A stretch of 64,000 bases of DNA from positions 279,999,871-280,063,870 of the forward strand of contig CM061141.1 in assembly GCA_030789695.1 (NCBI GenBank). Direction: 5' to 3'. Of this stretch, positions 12,006 through 22,410 are shown piece by piece. The position numbers were made by a program, and so were the translations under genes. Under the pieces are notes generated by a model that had not been told where the DNA came from, made no database searches, and saw only the letters and a program-made list of their open reading frames with translations. Source of the stretch: Scilla litardierei. Its lineage: Eukaryota; Streptophyta; Magnoliopsida; Asparagales; Asparagaceae. Each line of letters starts with the position of its first letter. The stretch's first letter is position 1.

Positions 12006-12010
12006 CGTTT
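12006..12010. repeat. target-site duplication of Gypsy H (left)
   Basis: CGTTT before the LTR; CGTAT follows the other LTR at 18664-18668. One mismatch in five, consistent with an aged duplication. Confidence 0.65.
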
Positions 12011-13288
12011 TGTCGAGTGTTTTAATATTAACCGCAAGCGTACGGGAGTTGTAACAAACGGGTCGAACTCAGGGACGCGATGGATTAAGTACCAATCAAT
12101 TTCGAATTATAGTTAGCTCTGTGATTTTCTTATCAGACGGGAGAGTTTTTGCTAAGAGTCTAACAAGATGAGAAGATGTTAGGGCTAAGTATCCACACAA
12201 TGATGAATTAATTATAAGATTGATACCAAATGTCAATTTATCGAATTAATAGATCGGGTGAGATTTTCGAACTAATTCTCAAGTCTCGTACTCGTCATTT
12301 CTCGTGGAAAAACTCGGATCAAAGTCAAGGATCTCTAAACTAGGGCTCTAATTTCTCATTGGTAACCCTAATTAAGTTGCTCTAATCAATCCGGGTCCAA
12401 TTTCTCATTAATAACCCTAGATTAGTGGATAATTAATCTATCTATCGAAGAAAATCAAACCAAAACCTCGATATCTTGTCAGGGATTAGAGTTGTATAGT
12501 AAATCAATGGATAAATTAATTTTAAGTACATCTAAGAAGACTAAACCCTAACAATTAATTCAATAAATGGATGATATGACAATCAATCCGTACAATTATT
12601 TCACAATAGGGTTTAAATCAACCCTAAGTAATGAGAATTACTCACTAGCCATAGAAAAAGCAATCAAATAATTCAATATATATCATAAAATTCAAGGAGA
12701 AAGAGAATAAAATAGTTACTACTATTGATGAACCCACTGAACTTCACAAGTATTCAACTTTGATCACCAAGAGAAATCAACAAAGAGTCTTCAAAAAGTT
12801 AGAATAATAGCTGTCGAATTATGCAAAAACCCTAAGAAAAACGTCCCCAAAACACATTTCAAAAGTTGTATTTACACCCCCAACCAATTCTCATCAATTT
12901 CGGGTTCAAAAATCAAGTCAAAACCTTATTCTGCGAATTTGACATGGCTGTGCACTGTAACTGGTAGAAATTTAGATGTTCTGTGGGCTTTGCACCGTTG
13001 TGCAAATATGGCACGGCCGTGCAGAATATATAGCTTCAATGTCATGTCTTCCAAAAAATATAGAAAATACACACGATCTTAAAAAAATCCGCAGAAATAT
13101 CCATTGGAATCGGGAGAAAGCCATCTTTAATTGAAAAATAAGATAGAAGTCAAAAATTAGATTATAAAAATCATATTTTGCACATAAAGATAGGATACGC
13201 TTTAATATCGAATGATATAGAAAGCAAATAATTTGTGCAAAATACCCATGAATGTGAGTTTAAAACCAGCCAAATTATCCTCTTAACA
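12011..13288 (-). repeat. 3' LTR of Gypsy H
   Basis: 1278 bp, begins (plus view) TGTCGAGTGTTTTAATATTA and ends TCTTAACA. Aligns along its length with 17357-18663. Contains palindromic GGCACGGCCGTGC near 13010. Confidence 0.88.
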
Positions 13289-16144
13289 AACACCCCCAAC
13301 TAGCTTTTTGCTAGTCCATAGCAAACAAACGATAAATTTGGATCATCTATAAAAAGTACATTAAACTCTTTCCATTGACAATGACCAAACACAAAGCATC
13401 ATTTTCCAACATAGATTAACACATAAATGCACAACCATGAAAAATCACTTGACATTTTCTCTATCCGGCTTTCAATTAGTAAGATATAATTCAACATTAT
13501 TCCCAAATCAAGAGTAAATCATAATGTCATGGCTTGGTTTTACGAATCTTTCAAGAAAATGACACTCACAACATGTCGATCGTTCCTTGATTTGTGGTTA
13601 TCGACTAGCATCATTCGTGTTATTTTATTCTCTTTTATTCTTTCTTTTTTGAATGAAATCATATAGCGAGCATTTGGTTAGTGGCTCCCAAATCAAATGA
13701 TTTTAGGACATTAGGCTTAAAGAAACCCATCGGACCTACTAATTCAAACCACCTAAGTTTCATTTATTCTTTTGTGGACTCCTCCATATTCTATCTTTCG
13801 GTGCGAATTCCTAATGCTTCTTGAGGCACGATGAACCGACTACTCAACAAGAGTTGGACGAACGATGCACTTAACACTTTTTTTAAAATCAACAAGGCAA
13901 GTAACCACTCCTCAGTACTAAATTGAATAATTTGTTATCCAATTTCACTTTAGATTACCAAACACTCTATTCAATAATGACTACCATGATACATGCATCC
14001 TGTGTATTTATAAGACAAAAAGCTAAATTAAGCCGTTTCGAGAACATATATCATGGACACTATGTATATGTTTCATAAAAGGCATATTAACTTATTATTC
14101 CATGCGAAAACACACTCCAAGTCATGTCGTTGGCAATATTAATGCTTTGAACAATGGGTAATAATCCAAAAGAGTCTAGATCTCTATTCACAAATGAACT
14201 AAGCAATCAAGCAAGTGAGTGTGGTTGGAGGAATAGATATGTATGTGAAGGGATTGGATGTCTGCTTTCACAACAAAAATTTTTGGAAGAAAATCGTTAA
14301 AATCCTAAATATTCTAACATTCTCCACCCAACTTAAAGACAAACATTGTACTCAATGCTAATAGAGTATTAGATTTATTCAAAATAATTACTTAACCTAG
14401 AGAGCTTAAAAGTCTTAATTACAGTAAAGGAAAGAACACACCGTGTTAAACGGCGTATCATAATTCTTTATTTTTGGAGGAAGATGCTTAAATAGCTCCT
14501 TGCGATTTTCAGCGAGCGTCTTTCCATTAACAACAGCTTTGTTGCCAAGTGACACAACCAAGCATATCTCCTTCAAATATAAACATGTGTCTTGCAGGAT
14601 ATACATTGTGTCGAAATAATCTGGGCACACTTGCACATCCAAATAAACTTGCCACAAAGGGTCATCAAAACAAATAAAAGAATTTAACACTAAATAACAA
14701 CTATCAGAATCTAAATGATATAGAACTAATGACTGAGATTCAGAAATAACAAGAGTGTTTGGATGGACACTTCCCTCAAATAGATCGATGTGCTCTGGGT
14801 GATCAAGGCTTCTGGAGGAGGATGGCGTGGATGCTGAGAGAAATCTGGAGAAGAATGCAGCTCAGGTTCAATGTGGACCATAACAATCGCCTTCACTCCC
14901 CTCATCCCCACCTTCGAGTATACATGCTTCACAATCCTCTCTGTACTCTACGGTCCTTCCTGAAAATCTCCGTGGATGGCCTGGTGCGCAGACTGAGATG
15001 AAAAAAATGATAGGTGCGGAGCTGAATCAGTAGGGAGGTGTGGCTCGGGTTCCATCATGTTATGTATGCTCTTTCCTTTGCACACATCTTCCTCATTGCT
15101 ATCGAAATAAACACTCTCAGCAGTCCCTCAATGCTCTCGTACACCTCAAGATGAATCAAAAGGGAAACATGGCTCAAGCTCCTTACCGTCATCAGTCTTG
15201 CTCTCACCTTCATTCGTCTCCACCTCATCATCATCTGTATAAAAATGCATCGTGTTTCCCACATTGCTAACATGCATCCCATCGTTCATCTCCTCATGTT
15301 CATCACAATATGGATGTGTCGCTACTCCCACTTGGCTCCAATGCACCATATCATCCTGTTCGTCCTGGTCTTCCACGGGGTCGTATTAGGAAGAGTGTAC
15401 AGATGGCTCCTCAGGTTAGCTCTAAACATGCTGGAATTTCAACAGCGGCTGAATTTGATCCTGAAGGCGCTGGCTGAGTTGCTAGAGCGTGTCATCCGGC
15501 TGAGTCGTGGTCCCTAGCTCCTGCTGGACTACATCTCCAAATCAAGTGAATAATCAGCTGAGTTGTGGAAGTGGTCGTTCTTTTGGTCTTGGTGACTATG
15601 AAATACACAAAGAGGGTCCCTAGGTTGGATTTTTGTCGTAGGGGTGGCACAGTTCGCTTATACACTGTAAGGCTCTGCAAGTTTACCATGCATCCTCGGT
15701 TGTATATGCAAATAATTCTTCATTGCTCATACTTTATACAAAATCCCGTGTAGGAGGCTACAACCCTGTGTCGAAGATATGAAGCAGATGGTCTTGGTGG
15801 AAGCCATGGTGTGGGCAACCAAACACTAAATCGTGGAAGCTCTCCCAAGTCTGCAATATACCTCCTCGTCAAACTGAGAGAAGTTTGCCTTATGTAGCTT
15901 AAATACCTGTTGCCCATGTACATGCCTTTGGTTGTTGTACACAGCACTAAGTTGCGCGATGCTTAACCTTTGAGTTTGCGGAGTGTTGAACTGACACTCA
16001 TTAGATAAGTGCCCCTGCACACCATAAGCTCTACAACTCGGAAAAAAATAGACGGACCAAAAACAATTGCTTCAATTCCCATCTGAGCAATCTGTTGTGA
16101 TAGGTAATCCATCTTATTGGCGAGTAGCTTCAGTAAATCATTGG
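13289..16144 (-). other. interior of Gypsy H, decayed
   Basis: No intact ORF. A 91-codon minus-strand frame at 14415-14690 has no recognisable domain. The 3' portion (13289-14400) is AT-rich noncoding sequence next to the polypurine tract. Confidence 0.6.
15826..16080 (-). pseudogene. gag: gypsy gag remnant (zinc-knuckle region)
   Basis: The minus strand encodes VQGHLSNECQFN followed by AVYNNQR, which resembles the knuckle (GHxxxxC) and following Tyr/Asn-rich stretch of Athila/Tat-type Gag. The second cysteine of the knuckle is lost and stops occur on both sides. It supports the gypsy assignment and the minus orientation. Confidence 0.6.
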
Positions 16145-17141
16145 TAGGGGTATCAATTTTTGGACCAGCACGATAGCCCGGTACGATATGGCCGTGCCTG
16201 TGCCAGCAATTTTGGCCCGAAATGCTTATCGGGCTGGGCTGGCCCAGCCCGGTTCATTTTCGTGACGGGCTCGAGCCAAACTATTTGGTCCATTGGGCGA
16301 CATGGCACGACATGAAATCCTTTTGAGTTTGCTTGACCGTCCCACTAAACACATTTGCCTACTATTCTAGAGATTCCTGCTCGTTTTGATGGTATATATG
16401 TGGATTTGGAGAAGGTCTAAGCATTTAAGAAGGGCAAAGTAAGAGTGTGAAGTAGAAACATATTTCTCATAACAATCACAGTAATAAATAAAATTTGCAA
16501 GGAGTGTAACTCATATGAGGTTGTCCATGCTAACTGTTGAAGAAACTGATGACTGCAACACGAATATGCAAAAGACTTCATGAATAAGAAACAATATATC
16601 TACTGTTGCTGTTAAACATCTAAACAGATGAACGAATATACACAATAAACAAACATGAGCCTATAATTTAATTCATGGGACGTAGTTTTAATTTATTTAA
16701 CACACAAACCTACTTGTGTGTTTCCTCATTACTTCATGTGGCAACATAATGCCCTAGTGAAGATCCATCGCTGTTCTAACCCACATGACATGCTCCTTGA
16801 CTACAAAATGCAATGCATATGCCGAATTATCTATTCATGCCAGCAGATAACAAATCGAATGGAGAACCACCTAACAGCTTCCTTGCCCAAAAATGAATAG
16901 CGAAAAAGCAAATGACGATCATTTGCAATACCATAGCAACATAAATTCATGAACATACATAATCTTTGCTACCCTATCCGACCGGGCCAGATGGCTCGAA
17001 TTTTTATCGGATCGTGCCCGGGATGCACTGGAATGGCCTGAAGTTTTATCGGGCCCGGTCGGGCCGGGCCGGTCCTTTAAGAAAATCGGACCGGACCGGC
17101 TCGGACCGATAAGACCGGACCAACCCGAGTTACCACCCCTA
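16145..17141. mobile_element. non-autonomous hAT-like DNA transposon
   Basis: 997 bp. The left end is TAGGGGTATCAA and the inverted right end TAGGGGTGGTAA: short terminal inverted repeats starting TAGGGGT, as in plant hAT families. It is flanked by 8-bp ATCATTGG (16137-16144) and ATCTTTGG (17142-17149), the hAT duplication length with one mismatch. Both subterminal regions are GC-rich with many GGGCCGG/CGGCCC words; the middle is AT-rich. No transposase frame. It sits in the leader/gag of Gypsy H, so it is younger than H. Confidence 0.82.
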
Positions 17142-17336
17142 ATCTTTGGTAACTTTGTCTTTGCTATCCTTTCTTGTCTCAGCTTCCTTCTCCTCTCTTC
17201 GTTCGGTCTCACCTGCGCATGTAAGAAAAAGAGAATCTGGAAGATAGCTGTCAGTAGAACAAGGAGAATATCAAAAGAAAAGAATATTATAGTCTAACAA
17301 ATCCAAAATTAAATCAATATTAATCTGATTGCCTCT

Positions 17337-17351
17337 CCGGCAACGGCGTCA
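17337..17351 (-). promoter_or_regulatory. primer-binding site of Gypsy H (tRNA-Asp type)
   Basis: Minus strand TGACGCCGTTGCCGG, five bases inside the LTR. The canonical plant gypsy site is TGGCGCCGTTGCCGG. Confidence 0.8.
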
Positions 17352-17356
17352 AAAAC

Positions 17357-18663
17357 TGTTGAGTGTTTTAATATTAACCGCAATCGTACATGTGGTCATA
17401 GCAAACAGATTGCACTCAGGGAGACGATAGACTAAGTACCAATCAATTTCGAATTATAATTAGCTACGCGATTTTCTTATCCAATTGGAGAATTTATGCT
17501 TAAGAGTTTATCAAGATGAGAAAATGTTAGTGCTAAGTATCCTCACTATTATGAATTAATTATAAGATTGATCTCAAATATCAATTTATCGAATTAATGC
17601 ATTGGGTGATATTTTTGAACTAATTCTCAACCCTCGATCTCACCATTTCTCGCAGGGAACTCGGATCAAAGTCAAGGATATCTAAACTAGGGCTCCAATT
17701 TCTTGTTGGTAACCATACTAAAGTTGCTTTAATCAATCCGAGTCCAATTTCTCGTTGATAACTCTAGAGCAATAGAAAATTAATCTATCTATTGAAGAAC
17801 ATCAAACCAAAACCTCGATTTCTCGTGGTGATTAGGTTTGTATAGCAAATCCATGGATAAATTAATATTAAGTACATCAAAGACTAAACCTTAATAATTA
17901 ATTCAATAAATGTATAATAGGACACTCAATCCATACAATTAATTTACAATAGGGTTCAGCTCAACCCTAACCAAGGCATATTACTCACTAGCCATATAAA
18001 AAGCAATCAAACAATTCAATTATAGATCATAAAATTCAAAGAGAAAGAGAAAAGAAAATAGTTAATAATATTGATGAACCCAATGAAGTTCACAAATCTT
18101 CAACTTTGATCACCAAGAGAATTGAATAAAGAGTCTTCAAAAAGTAAGAACAATAGCCGTCGAATTACAATGCAAAAAACCTAGGAAAACATCCTTAAAC
18201 CCCCTTCAAAAGTTGTATTTATACCAAATACCAATTCTCATCAAATTCGTGTTCAAAAAACAAGTCAAAACCCTATTCTGTGAGTTTGGCATAGCCGTGC
18301 AAAGTCTGGTTTGGCTGTGTACTGTAATTGTGCACAAATCTGGACGTTCTGTTGACTTTGCACGTCCGTATAGAATTTTTAGCTTCGATGCACTGTCTTC
18401 TAGAAAATGTAGAAATTAGTCTCAAGCTCAGAAAAATCTGCAAAAATTTTTGTTGGAATCGGGAGAAAGCCATCTTCGATTGAAAAATAAGAGATAAGAC
18501 AAAAATTAGGGCATAAAAATCATATTTCGCACAGAAAAAGATGAAAAGCTCTAATATCGAATGATATTGAAAACATGTATGAATTAGAGTCAAATTAAGC
18601 AAATAATATGTGCAAAATACCCATGAATGGGGGGTTAAAACATGCCAAATTATCCTCTTATCA
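17357..18663 (-). repeat. 5' LTR of Gypsy H
   Basis: 1307 bp. The minus-strand TATA box TATAAATA lies at 18216-18223. Upstream of it are three degenerate palindromic words (CATAGCCGTG 18289, TTTGGCTGTG 18311, CACGTCCGTA near 18360), the first two 22 bp apart. Confidence 0.87.
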
Positions 18664-19544
18664 CGTATGTCAAACTGGGTGGAGAAACACTATCTTGGTG
18701 TTCGAATCCTGTAGTTACTTATCATCAATGGTCTATGTCCAGATTCACTCTTCGATATCGGTTTTCTCCCACACATCAACCTATTTCACAGACACCTCAG
18801 AAAGCCTCAAGTCTAAAGATTGAGAATGATCCACCAACATGGGCGAAAGATCTCCTTAAAGGGCTCACTTCCTTAACAGCCGATGTTTGTAATGGTACGA
18901 CCAATACTCGTCAGATTATAGACTGTTTGGAATGCCTAGACAACACTATACAGAAGAAACAAAAGAGTAAACTCATGCCATGATGCCACAGCCCACGATA
19001 AAGATTGATCTAACACCTGAGGCAAAACTTGCACTTGAGCTTGAATTGGAGCTTCAGTTCGACCCTAAGCCAGAGCCAGTATTGGAGAAACAGCAATAGG
19101 CTAACCCGAACCAGAGTTAGAGCTTGAATCCGAGATTGATTCAGTAACGCAATTAAAGACTGAATCATAGTTGATCCAACGCAACATTCTTAGCCAGAGA
19201 CAGAACTTGATTTAGCACTGCAACCTCAACCAGAGCCTTTTTAGATCCATCTGTGGGGCGTGCGTCACAACTGCCGAAAGAAACACCACTGGTTCAAATT
19301 GAGCACATTGAGTTTGTTATTCCTGATCTTCCACTCCTAACTAATAAACATGGACTGCACGATTTTCTATCTTTCAAAAAATCGGAAAATTTATTGGAGA
19401 ATGTTCGTCTGCCCTTCCGCATCCCATTACACTTCAAGGTTCGTAGACACGTCTTCTCCAAATGCAGAATATTATTGATTTCTTTCCAGCTGTGCTACTT
19501 TTGTCGTCCTTCACCAGGTGGTGAAGTTCTTAAGCCGCGGAGAA
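18664..19544 (+). pseudogene. 3' coding tail of element J, unidentified
   Basis: Plus-strand fragments 18664-18983 and 19253-19552 are open but separated by stops; the middle is Glu/Leu/Pro-repetitive. Position directly before the LTR copy at 19545 suggests the end of a retroelement polyprotein. I recognise no reverse transcriptase, RNase H or integrase motif. Confidence 0.4.
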
Positions 19545-19959
19545 TGATATAGATCGAGAATTTTTATTTTTTATTTATTTTAATTTTAGTTTGACTTTTA
19601 GAATTTTAGTTATTTCAGAGTCTTTTATTTATGTTATTTATGTTTAAGAGTTTTATTTTTTTGGGTGAGTTAATACCACATCGGGCGGAATTGAAAAAGT
19701 ACAGACTTTGTAAGACTATATAAAAGTTGGACTTGTTTTATTTTAAACCATCAATGAAGAAATCAAATGAGATATTTCTCCAAAAATCTGTGAAAGGTTC
19801 CCCCTTCCTTGGTGAGAATCCATGGAATCCTTGGTGCTAAGCCATGGAACCCTAGCTATCCAATTTATTCCCAAAAGCTCCCAATTCTTCCTCAAATCTC
19901 CCACCAAATCCCTTAATCCCACCATGTCCTGCATCATACTTTCTTCCTCTTTAGACTTG
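19545..19959 (+). repeat. LTR-like repeat of element J (3' copy, truncated)
   Basis: Begins TGATATAGATCGAGAATTTT after a purine-rich stretch. TATA-like ACTATATAAAAG lies near 19707-19720. Cut by the left breakpoint of Copia C. Confidence 0.6.
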
Positions 19960-20624
19960 AGCCATGTCATCCGAGAATGACAATCTATGAAAGTGATAAA
20001 CCACCTGAACCCACTTACTGAAGTCACTGGGCAGGGCCCCCAAACATCTGAGTGAATAAGATGAAATCTCTCTACACTCCTCATCCCCACACTAGGATAT
20101 GATGTCCTAGTGTGTTTCCCAAATTCATATGCATCACACTTCAAATTCATTTCATTCATTCTATTCAAAATCTCAGGATACATTTTACGCAACATATCAA
20201 AAGGCAAGTGTCCCAACTGACAATGTAATAAAAGTACATCCCTTTCCTTCTCTCCACCAACGACAGCCAATGCAGCATCCCCACTAGCTCTGTCAAGATA
20301 CCACAGTCCATCACGCCTGACGCCAGTCCCAAGCCTCCTCCCAGTCTTCCTTTCCTGCAACACACAATGAGTAGAGTCAAAAGTAATGCTACAGTCGAGA
20401 TCATCAACAATAGAGCCAACAGATAAAAGGTTGACTGGAAATGATGGGACGTGAATGACTGAAGAGAGACGTATGGAGGGAGTGCACTGAATAGTGCCAA
20501 TCCCTCTAATGGGTTGGGATGTGCCATCAGCTGTCTGAACAGTTTCATGAATGGTATGTGGTTTATATGTGGAAAATTGTCTATATGCACCTGACACATG
20601 ACTAGATGCACCTGAGTCAATAAT
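19960..20624 (-). pseudogene. pol: copia protease and integrase N-terminus (element C, inverted part)
   Basis: Follows the TAG at 20625 in the same frame. It encodes DSGASSHVSG (protease active site, near 20590-20620), the pre-integrase motif HCQLGHLPFD and the first catalytic Asp of integrase in HSDVWGPCP. Homology stops at about 19960 after DCHSRMTW; the downstream open frame to 19743 is flanking sequence. The pre-integrase CDACEFGK of the other copy reads CDAYEFGK here, losing a zinc-binding Cys. Confidence 0.85.
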
Positions 20625-21800
20625 CTACTCTATATGATCTCTACATGAAAGGGCTAATTGGTTACCTGATCCTGTGTGAGCGAAGTGTGCAAAGTTACCG
20701 AATGGCGAAGCAACATCTCTAGTCTGGTCTGCATGACTCTCCGAACTCTCAGTAGTAGACATGGACTGTCTCCGCTGCTCTAGATCTGACGCCTCAGCTG
20801 GCGTAGCCTCAATCATCACTGTCTCCTGTCGTCCATCAGCATTAGCAAACTTGGCCAGTGGGCTGCCGCGACCTCCTCCACGGCCTCCACGGCCCCACCG
20901 ACCTCCTCCTCTGCCTCCTGTGCCATGTCCTCGTCCACTACCCTTCTGTGGGCAGTTAAAGCTCAGGTGCCCCTTCACCCCACAGGTGTAGCACTCTCGA
21001 TCCTCGCTCACTGCTGCCACTGCCGGTACAGCCAGTGCAGCCCGAGTGACCTGAGTACCCTCATCCTTCATAACTCTCAGTCTAGTCTCCTCCTGTGCCA
21101 TTGCAGCTATGGCCTCCTCCAGAGATGGGATGGAGGATAAGTGACACATACTCGCCCTCCTGACCTCAAAATCTCCATTCAAGTTCCTCAGAAAATGTGT
21201 CACACGCCTACGCTCCACCCACTTCCTGTGTATCGCAGCACTCCTAGGATCAGGCAGATCAATAGGAGCATAGTGGTCTAACTCTGACCACAGCCTCTTC
21301 AACTCCGTAGAGTAGGCTAGAATAGACATCTCCCCCTGCTTCAAGGTGTCGACCTTGCCCTGAACCTTTATCATAAGCATCACATTCCCTGCTCCAGAAT
21401 ACATTTTCTCCACCATACTCCATATCCCTGCAGCACTCTCTATGGCCTCCACCATCCCAGCAATGGGTGGAACCATCGATGTCATCAACCAAGCAACCAC
21501 CAGTGAGTTGGTGGTGCTCCACACTTTCCAATCATCACCAGGCTTATCCGCCGGTTCACTACATGAACCCAGAACATAGCCTTCTAATCCCTTCGACTTC
21601 AGGATGAGAAGCACCATCCTGGACCAACTGAGGTAATTCTTCGTCCCTTCCAATTTCACATCATTGGGCATCAACTCCAGCTTCTGCACTGGTCGCGAAG
21701 GCGTCGATCCGCTCGAGGATCCCAACTCCTTCGAAGCAAGCAGCTTCGTTATCTCCCCAATGAAGGCCTTCATGTCAGCTGAGGTAAGATTGTCTCCCAT
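20625..21800 (-). CDS. gag: copia Gag, element C
   Basis: 391 codons, intact from ATG 21800 to TAG 20625. Capsid protein of the retrotransposon particle. N-terminal region MGDNLTSADMKAF, then NYLSWSRMV and WSMVEKMYSG of the UBN2-type capsid domain (about residues 55-245). A CCHC knuckle CYTCGVKGHLSFNC lies at about 268-281, followed by a Gly/Arg-rich RNA-binding stretch (about 285-315). The TAG is immediately followed in frame by the protease sequence IIDSGASSH, so it is either a point mutation or a leaky stop. Start chosen because it precedes the conserved N-terminus and follows a 5' leader. Confidence 0.9.
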   Translation of the reverse strand: MGDNLTSADMKAFIGEITKLLASKELGSSSGSTPSRPVQKLELMPNDVKLEGTKNYLSWSRMVLLILKSKGLEGYVLGSCSEPADKPGDDWKVWSTTNSLVVAWLMTSMVPPIAGMVEAIESAAGIWSMVEKMYSGAGNVMLMIKVQGKVDTLKQGEMSILAYSTELKRLWSELDHYAPIDLPDPRSAAIHRKWVERRRVTHFLRNLNGDFEVRRASMCHLSSIPSLEEAIAAMAQEETRLRVMKDEGTQVTRAALAVPAVAAVSEDRECYTCGVKGHLSFNCPQKGSGRGHGTGGRGGGRWGRGGRGGGRGSPLAKFANADGRQETVMIEATPAEASDLEQRRQSMSTTESSESHADQTRDVASPFGNFAHFAHTGSGNQLALSCRDHIE

Positions 21801-21873
21801 CTCTCCAGATCCGCAGATCTCTCCCTTCTCCCTCCTTAGATCCGCAGATCTACTTCTTTTCTTCCTCTTCTAG

Positions 21874-22310
21874 GTCATACCCTAACCGTAAATCTATGGA
21901 GTCATTTTCATGACTCTACCATAGATCTAGGGTTAGGGTTTTTTTTTTCTTGGGGTTCTCTTTTGGGGAGAAGGGGCAGCGGAGAAGCAGCAGCGGCAGC
22001 ATGCGCGTGGATCAGCAGCGGCGCGCGCGGATCAGCAGTGGAAGCGGCGCGCGGCGGATCAGCAGTGGAAGCGATCAGCAGCGGCGGCGGATCAGCAGCG
22101 GCGGGCGCGCGGATCAGCAGCGGCGGCGGCGGGCGCGCATGCAGGCGGGCGGCGGGCGGGCGCGCAGGTGGGCGGCGACGCTGCTATCCGGCGAGGAAGA
22201 GGGGCGGCGGGCTGCGGACGAAGCAGGCTGGCAGAGGATCTTGCCGCGGCAGCTAGGGTTTTGTTTGTTTTTTCTTTTTTCTTTTTTTTTCTCTCTGGCG
22301 GCGCGCACAG
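21874..22310 (-). repeat. GC-rich leader of element C
   Basis: Between primer-binding site and gag. Irregular tandem units of GGATCAGCAGCGGCGG type at 22010-22130, then GCGGGCGGGCGCGC. Same position and style as the leaders of A, B and D. Confidence 0.75.
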
Positions 22311-22311
22311 C

Positions 22312-22327
22312 TATTGCTCTGATACCA
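22312..22327 (-). promoter_or_regulatory. primer-binding site of element C
   Basis: Minus strand TGGTATCAGAGCAATA next to the LTR copy; Met-tRNA type. Confidence 0.9.
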
Positions 22328-22410
22328 TGTGAACTTTGGGGTGAAAGTTGTGATAAGCCCTAATGATGGCTATCACATCATATTTATATCACCTTGGTCT
22401 TTTCTTTACA
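22328..22410 (-). repeat. 5' LTR copy of element C, lacking its first 22 bp
   Basis: Reverse complement is identical to 25381-25463. It lacks the TG-rich first 22 bases of the other LTR and runs directly into plus-strand pol. The 5 bases TTACA at the junction are shared with the pol sequence that normally precedes this point (complement of 20224-20228). Confidence 0.9.

Larger units (their letters stand above)
12011..18663 (-). mobile_element. Gypsy element H with 1.3-kb LTRs
   Basis: A Ty3/gypsy retrotransposon on the minus strand, 6.65 kb including a 997-bp hAT insertion. Direct repeats 12011-13288 and 17357-18663 have TG/CA ends. The minus strand reads TGACGCCGTTGCCGG just inside the right LTR, one base from the tRNA-Asp-type site typical of Athila/Tat gypsy elements. 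A G-rich tract (TTGGGGGTG) borders the left LTR. The interior is too short for gag-pol and only a gag remnant is recognisable, so the copy is internally deleted or non-autonomous. LTR divergence is several percent, hence older than B, C or G. Confidence 0.85.
10593..19965 (+). mobile_element. gypsy-like element J, decayed and interrupted
   Basis: Inferred from two direct repeats about 9 kb apart (10593-10960 and 19545-19930) in plus orientation. The right one is preceded by a degraded coding tail ending AAGCCGCGGAGAA, which looks like a polypurine tract. Its interior is split by Gypsy H at 12010/18664, and its right LTR is cut by Copia C at about 19960. Remaining coding traces (11194-11415, 18664-19544; Glu-rich repeats near 19025-19110) carry stops and I recognise no domain. 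Superfamily placement is tentative. Confidence 0.45.

Noticed and set aside
16919..17212. 97-codon minus-strand frame as a gene
   Set aside because: It spans the right border of the hAT-like element and is therefore a chance frame.
19743..19959. Extension of the inverted pol frame beyond DCHSRMTW
   Set aside because: Comparison with the plus-strand copy shows pol homology ends at about 19960; the rest is element J LTR read by chance.
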